Source: Chloroflexota bacterium
GTDB lineage: Bacteria; Chloroflexota; Anaerolineae; Promineifilales; Promineifilaceae
DNA: 14,863 nucleotides
Direction of reading: 5' to 3'
Assembly (NCBI GenBank): GCA_008501785.1
Contig: QQUD01001099.1
Span: forward strand, 1-14,863
Positions 11,458 through 14,863 of the stretch are shown one piece after another (position 1 is the stretch's first letter; the number at the start of each line of letters is the position of its first letter). The notes under the pieces were generated by a model that saw only the letters and a program-made list of their open reading frames with translations, was not told the DNA's origin and ran no database searches. A program made the translations under genes and the position numbers.

Positions 11458-13535
11458 AAAAGACCGAAGAACAATTGGCAAACGAATTGGATGCCTTCTT
11501 GACGGCACACATGGAAGGCACGTCGCCAGACAATGTAGATATGGAACAAACAGATGAAGCGAAACTGGCAACACATTTATTAATTTTAACAGAACAAACA
11601 GAACCAGAACCAGCCTTTACGGCACAGCTTGAGAGCCGTTTAACACGAATGGCTCGTACACAACAAAAAAAAGCCGATTTGCGTAAACGGCCGTCTTTCT
11701 GGCAACAATTAGATCATTGGATAAAGGAACAACTTATCATGAAAAAAACAATTTATGCTCTTGGCGGGTTAGCCGTCTTCGTACTCATCGGCATTTTTGC
11801 CTGGAACGCCTTGCGACCTGCGCCAGAATCGACGCAGGTGGCTGAGGGGGGGGATACGGCCGTTACGACCGACACCCCAGCCGATTCAGCCTTAAGCGAT
11901 GTCAATGAAAACACAGAAGATACACAACCAGCAGATGAAACAACTGCTCCAGAAACAACCGATGACCCAACAGAGGTTGCGGCGCTGCCCCCTCTGCCGA
12001 AAATTGAAGGAGGTGGACAGGCGCGAGGTTTAGGTGGTGGTGGTGCGGCAGAAACGGCCGTTCAGTCTGAAGCTTTACCTGCTACCGCAGACCTGATGAT
12101 TGATCCCTATTTCACCGATGTCTTCTCAGGCACACAATTTGTTGCCAACACAACACTCCCAACTGATATTGCCCAGGCTTTGGTATGGCAGCAGGCATCC
12201 TTATCAATGGAACTTGCCGAAGCACAACAAATTGCCACCGCGTTTGGGTTTACTGGGCCACTGTACGTCATGCCCCAGCCAGTTTATGTTGATGAAGCAG
12301 GTGTCGAGCGTGTCGATGAAATCCCTGTCACCTACTTTGTTTTTGATGGCAGTCGTGCATTGACAATTGATGCTTATGGTACGTATTATCGCGATGAATC
12401 CGTATCGTTTGACTTTGAAGAGCAGCTTCCTTTGGAACAAATCACGCCTATCGCCGAAGCATTTGTGACGGCGAATGGATTAGTTGATTTTCCTTACGAG
12501 ATGGATCGTCTTTGGGGAAATGAGGTATTGTTTTATCGACTAATTGATGGCCTCATCGTTAACCAACCAGAAGTAACGGTCTCCATCAACGATCAAGGCG
12601 AAATCGCCTTTGCCAGCAACCAAAAACTGCGAAATCTGGCTGAACTGGGCAACTATCCGCTGCGCACGGCCGAAGAAGCATTCCAAGTTTTGCAATCTGG
12701 TATTGTTGAAAACAATATCTGGTATACCTACACACCAACCGACCTGGAAGGACCGATTCCAACGGAACCATTCGTGGAACCATTTGACGAATACCGCAAT
12801 TGGCAGCGAACCTACCAACCGGGCGACGAAGCACACCTTTACACCTGGCCCAACATCTATCTGCCTGCTGATGGCAGTGGCGCACCACGCATTGAAACCT
12901 GGCCATTTAGCCTCGCCGGCAGCGAAGAAATGCTAAACGAGATTGCTGCAAACGCGAATCAACAGTTCCACTTCTGGGGTGTGGTGGGAGAAGACGGCAA
13001 AACACTCACCTTAACCGGTTGGGAAGCAATTGACAACAATCGGGAACCCATTTGGGGTCAAGGCACTATCCGCCGCGATGGCGACCAGGTGTTATTTGAA
13101 AGCGAAACAGGAGACATCTACCTCGTACCCAACGCACCAGAAGACCTGCCAGAAAATGAGGCATTAAACATTTTTGGATGGGCATTACGGGATATTGGCG
13201 CAGCCTACCCAGCCATTGATTGGGAGAACATCGACGTATTCATCGAATACCCAGAGGAGCCTATTGGCCTCGAGGAACCGGTAATTGTCGATGACTCATT
13301 CATCTACGAGCCGACCATTTACCAACAAATCGACATTACCGGTGTCGAACTCATCTATGCCTACTCCTACATCTATCCTGAATTTGAGGAGAATGCATCT
13401 GACCTGACACGCATCGCGCAAATGCCGACCACCATTCTGCAACCTGCCTGGAAATTCACAGGCACCGCTGATAACGGCGACGAAATGGAGTTTGTGGTGG
13501 AAGCTGTTGCGCCAGAATATGTTGAGACACCATAA
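11454..13535 (+). CDS. Putative anti-sigma/membrane sensor with large outer domain
   Basis: 693 residues, translationally coupled to the sigma gene. Residues 1-95 are cytoplasmic and charged (EEQLANELDAFLTAHMEG, AFTAQLESRLTRMA), plausibly the sigma-binding part. A membrane segment follows at about 99-119 (YALGGLAVFVLIGIFAW). Residues about 123-190 form an acidic Thr/Glu/Asp/Pro-rich linker, followed by a Gly-rich stretch. The remaining 480 residues form an outer domain rich in Tyr, Trp, Pro and acidic residues, with DGLIVNQPEVTVSINDQGEI and, near the C-terminus, LQPAWKFTGTADNG. I do not recognise a named family; a PepSY-like or propeptide-like fold is a guess. An internal ATG (11739) with AAAGGAA upstream begins what reads like a signal peptide (MKKTIYALGGLAVFVL), so a shorter product may also be made. 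Confidence 0.8.
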   Translation: MKKTEEQLANELDAFLTAHMEGTSPDNVDMEQTDEAKLATHLLILTEQTEPEPAFTAQLESRLTRMARTQQKKADLRKRPSFWQQLDHWIKEQLIMKKTIYALGGLAVFVLIGIFAWNALRPAPESTQVAEGGDTAVTTDTPADSALSDVNENTEDTQPADETTAPETTDDPTEVAALPPLPKIEGGGQARGLGGGGAAETAVQSEALPATADLMIDPYFTDVFSGTQFVANTTLPTDIAQALVWQQASLSMELAEAQQIATAFGFTGPLYVMPQPVYVDEAGVERVDEIPVTYFVFDGSRALTIDAYGTYYRDESVSFDFEEQLPLEQITPIAEAFVTANGLVDFPYEMDRLWGNEVLFYRLIDGLIVNQPEVTVSINDQGEIAFASNQKLRNLAELGNYPLRTAEEAFQVLQSGIVENNIWYTYTPTDLEGPIPTEPFVEPFDEYRNWQRTYQPGDEAHLYTWPNIYLPADGSGAPRIETWPFSLAGSEEMLNEIAANANQQFHFWGVVGEDGKTLTLTGWEAIDNNREPIWGQGTIRRDGDQVLFESETGDIYLVPNAPEDLPENEALNIFGWALRDIGAAYPAIDWENIDVFIEYPEEPIGLEEPVIVDDSFIYEPTIYQQIDITGVELIYAYSYIYPEFEENASDLTRIAQMPTTILQPAWKFTGTADNGDEMEFVVEAVAPEYVETP

Positions 13536-13549
13536 AATATTTTGATACG

Positions 13550-13594
13550 GATGGAGAGAATACGGTTAATCAAAATTATCCGTATTCCTCCATC
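13550..13594. repeat. Long imperfect hairpin after the sigma operon
   Basis: GATGGAG (13550-13556) pairs with CTCCATC (13588-13594), and inside it GAATACGGTTAA pairs with TTATCCGTATTC with one mismatch, giving about 19 bp of stem around a TCAAAA loop. Outer CGGATG/CATCCG bases match the element at 4963-5002. No T-run follows directly. Confidence 0.6.
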
Positions 13595-13637
13595 TGCCCA
13601 TCCGCGTTTGAAATCACGCTCTTCAAAGATGACAAAG

Positions 13638-13663
13638 GACTGCTCGAAATGAGCAGTCTTTTT
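13638..13663 (+). terminator. Intrinsic terminator of the second sigma operon
   Basis: GACTGCTC (13638-13645) pairs with GAGCAGTC (13651-13658), loop GAAAT, then TTTTT. It lies about 100 bp after the stop codon. It is nearly identical to a second terminator at 13818-13844. Confidence 0.88.
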
Positions 13664-13737
13664 CGTTTCAAACACTTTCAATTTTTTTGGGGCATGGAAC
13701 AAGGGTCCCGGTCTGAATATAAAAGGGAAATGAAGAA

Positions 13738-13801
13738 GGGCGAGGCAAGCGGGAGATAAAGCGCTTTGTTTTGATAAAATATTTCCCCGCTTGCCTCGCC
13801 C
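13738..13801. repeat. 64-bp inverted-repeat element between twin terminators
   Basis: Perfect 16-bp arms GGGCGAGGCAAGCGGG (13738-13753) and CCCGCTTGCCTCGCCC (13786-13801) enclose a 32-nt AT-rich centre with the palindrome AAAGCGCTTT. It has no coding content. Its size and shape suggest a miniature dispersed repeat (REP- or MITE-like); no target-site duplication is evident. Confidence 0.7.
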
Positions 13802-13817
13802 CTACCACATATGTTTT

Positions 13818-13844
13818 GGGCTGCTCGAAAAGAGCAGCCCTTTT
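13818..13844 (+). terminator. Second copy of the GCTGCTC-type terminator
   Basis: GGGCTGCTC (13818-13826) pairs with GAGCAGCCC (13832-13840), loop GAAAA, followed by TTTT. Stem core, loop and the downstream GTTTCAAAC or GTGTTTCAAAC text match the terminator at 13638-13663, so one looks like a duplicate of the other. Confidence 0.8.
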
Positions 13845-13856
13845 GTGTTTCAAACT

Positions 13857-13865
13857 TGCTATAAT
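13857..13865 (+). promoter_or_regulatory. Extended -10 promoter of the cyclase gene
   Basis: TGCTATAAT is a perfect TATAAT with the TGn extension, placed 43 bp upstream of the cyclase ATG and directly after the terminator. No good -35 is visible, as is usual for extended -10 promoters. Confidence 0.65.
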
Positions 13866-13907
13866 CATGCGTGTGGGGGGGAAACATGAAAACGTAAGGT
13901 TATAAAG

Positions 13908-14863
13908 ATGCATAATTTGGTTCCACAATTTATTTTGCAAAATTTAGGTAAAGAGAGACTAAACGGCCGTTTCCCCGCCGTCACCCTCTTCGTAGACATC
14001 CACGGGTTTACCTCGCTGACCACCACACTCATGCGACATGGCAAAGGTGGAGCCGAACAAATTGCTGATGTTCTTGCCGAACTGTTTCAGCCACTCGTGC
14101 AAATCGTCTACCAGCACGGCGGGTACATTTCTGGTTTTGCTGGCGACAGCTTTAAAGCTATTTTTTCGCTCGAACATGTGCCAATGAAAGGCATCATTTA
14201 CGAACGGGCCGTGTCTGCTGCCTGGAAGATTCGCACACACATGGCAACACACGCTACCTACAAAACGCCATTTGGTTCGTTTACATTTAATGTAAAAGCG
14301 ACTGTTGCCGATGGCGAAGTGGTGTGGGGCATCTGGCAAGCAATGCCTACGCACAAAATTGATGACACAGATCAGCGCAACGCTTACTATTTTGAAGGCA
14401 GTGCGTTCACGCGCTGCCTGCAAGCAGACAGTTTTGCTGCGGCTGGGAATGTGCTGTTGACGGATGAGGTGTATACGGCCGTTTCACGCCGGCGTACCCT
14501 CAAAGCCTACGCCATTGACAAATATTGGCGTGTCCAAACCTTCGAGCGCAGCACATCTGGCACGATAATTAGCAACAAAAAACAATCAACAATCAACAAT
14601 GTCGATTCGCGACCGCTTCGCGTACAACAATCAACAATTAACAATTTCTTTCCGGCCGGGTTAATGCCTGAGATGCGGGGTGAATTTCGGCAGGTGATTA
14701 CGATTTTTGTTAATTTGCAGTCGATGCCGGGGCAGACAGACCCGTTTATTTCGCGATTTTTCAGGCTGCTGAATCAATATGATGGCTATTTATGCCGGGT
14801 GGGGCGCATTGGTGATCTCGATGAGGGTGGAACGCTGCTGTTGTTTTGGGGTGCGCCTATCAG
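13908..14863 (+). CDS. Class III adenylate/guanylate cyclase, tandem-domain type (3' truncated)
   Basis: At least 318 codons, running off the window. Residues about 24-90 form the first class III cyclase core: VTLFVDIHGFTSL carries the first metal-binding Asp, and GGYISGFAGDSFKAIF the second Asp block. The domain continues to about 215 (NVLLTDEVYTAVSRRRTLKA). A linker of heptamer-repeat origin (about 221-247) precedes a second, divergent cyclase domain (EFRQVITIFVNLQ, ISRFFRLLNQYDGYLCRVGR, LLLFWGAP). This order matches soluble-adenylyl-cyclase-like proteins, in which two cyclase domains are followed by an ATPase module and TPRs; that later part is not in the window. It probably makes cAMP. 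TAAGG (13895-13899) lies 8 bp before the ATG. Confidence 0.88.
   Translation, partial: MHNLVPQFILQNLGKERLNGRFPAVTLFVDIHGFTSLTTTLMRHGKGGAEQIADVLAELFQPLVQIVYQHGGYISGFAGDSFKAIFSLEHVPMKGIIYERAVSAAWKIRTHMATHATYKTPFGSFTFNVKATVADGEVVWGIWQAMPTHKIDDTDQRNAYYFEGSAFTRCLQADSFAAAGNVLLTDEVYTAVSRRRTLKAYAIDKYWRVQTFERSTSGTIISNKKQSTINNVDSRPLRVQQSTINNFFPAGLMPEMRGEFRQVITIFVNLQSMPGQTDPFISRFFRLLNQYDGYLCRVGRIGDLDEGGTLLLFWGAPI
14574..14646. repeat. Heptamer repeat inside the cyclase gene, split by a GC-rich hairpin
   Basis: Units AACAAAA, AACAATC, AACAATC, AACAATG (14574-14601), then a 24-nt spacer with CGCGA-CCGCT-TCGCG, then AACAATC, AACAATT, AACAATT (14626-14646). The whole block keeps the reading frame and encodes the Gln/Ser/Asn-rich linker between the cyclase domains. 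Confidence 0.8.

Noticed and set aside
13738..13801. Insertion sequence
   Set aside because: There is no transposase and only 64 bp; at most it is a miniature non-coding element.
13959..14423. 154-codon minus-strand ORF
   Set aside because: It is antisense to the cyclase core, whose catalytic motifs are unmistakable on the plus strand.

Overview
The window looks like chromosomal DNA from a free-living bacterium, most likely Chloroflexota (Anaerolineae-like). This is inferred from content: ECF sigma factors each paired with a membrane protein, Pro/Thr-rich (PTPTNTP) linkers in surface proteins, a MalT-like LuxR regulator, a cyclase resembling the tandem-cyclase (soluble adenylyl cyclase) type, and two tandem SRPBCC proteins. 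Without a database search the lineage is a judgement. No phage, plasmid, transposase, CRISPR or recognisable defence genes are visible.

Layout. 33-1752 (minus): an ECF sigma factor followed by a membrane-anchored putative anti-sigma factor. 1764-1868: an unusual array of seven-base repeats. 1906-2120: a consensus-like promoter, tRNA-Leu(CAA) and an intrinsic terminator. 2128-3559 (plus): two paralogous membrane-anchored proteins, the second with a PT-rich linker and a C-terminal beta-rich domain; a 49-codon ORF bridges them. 3734-4972: an MFS exporter. 5036-7741: a MalT-type LuxR regulator that may be translated from a leaderless mRNA. 7787-8591 (minus): a low-GC unknown gene apparently split by a one-base frameshift. 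8774-9816 (plus): two SRPBCC-fold proteins, each followed by a CCGGGTTTT hairpin. 10034-10594 (minus): an HD-domain phosphohydrolase. 10861-13535 (plus): a second ECF sigma factor overlapping by 4 bp a 693-residue membrane protein with a large outer domain. 13536-13907: a gene-free stretch of hairpins, two near-identical terminators and a promoter. 13908-end: the 5' part of a class III nucleotide cyclase gene cut by the window edge.

How the genes work together: both sigma loci have the usual layout of a sigma factor cotranscribed with a membrane regulator, implying two separate envelope or environment responses. The MFS pump sits just upstream of the MalT-like regulator, but no shared pathway is proven. 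The remaining genes look like independent transcription units.

The most striking signals are not genes. The palindrome ACGGCCGT occurs about 25 times by eye in 14.9 kb, against about 0.2 expected by chance, like a HIP1-type motif. Degenerate seven-base tandem repeats recur between genes and also in frame inside two genes.
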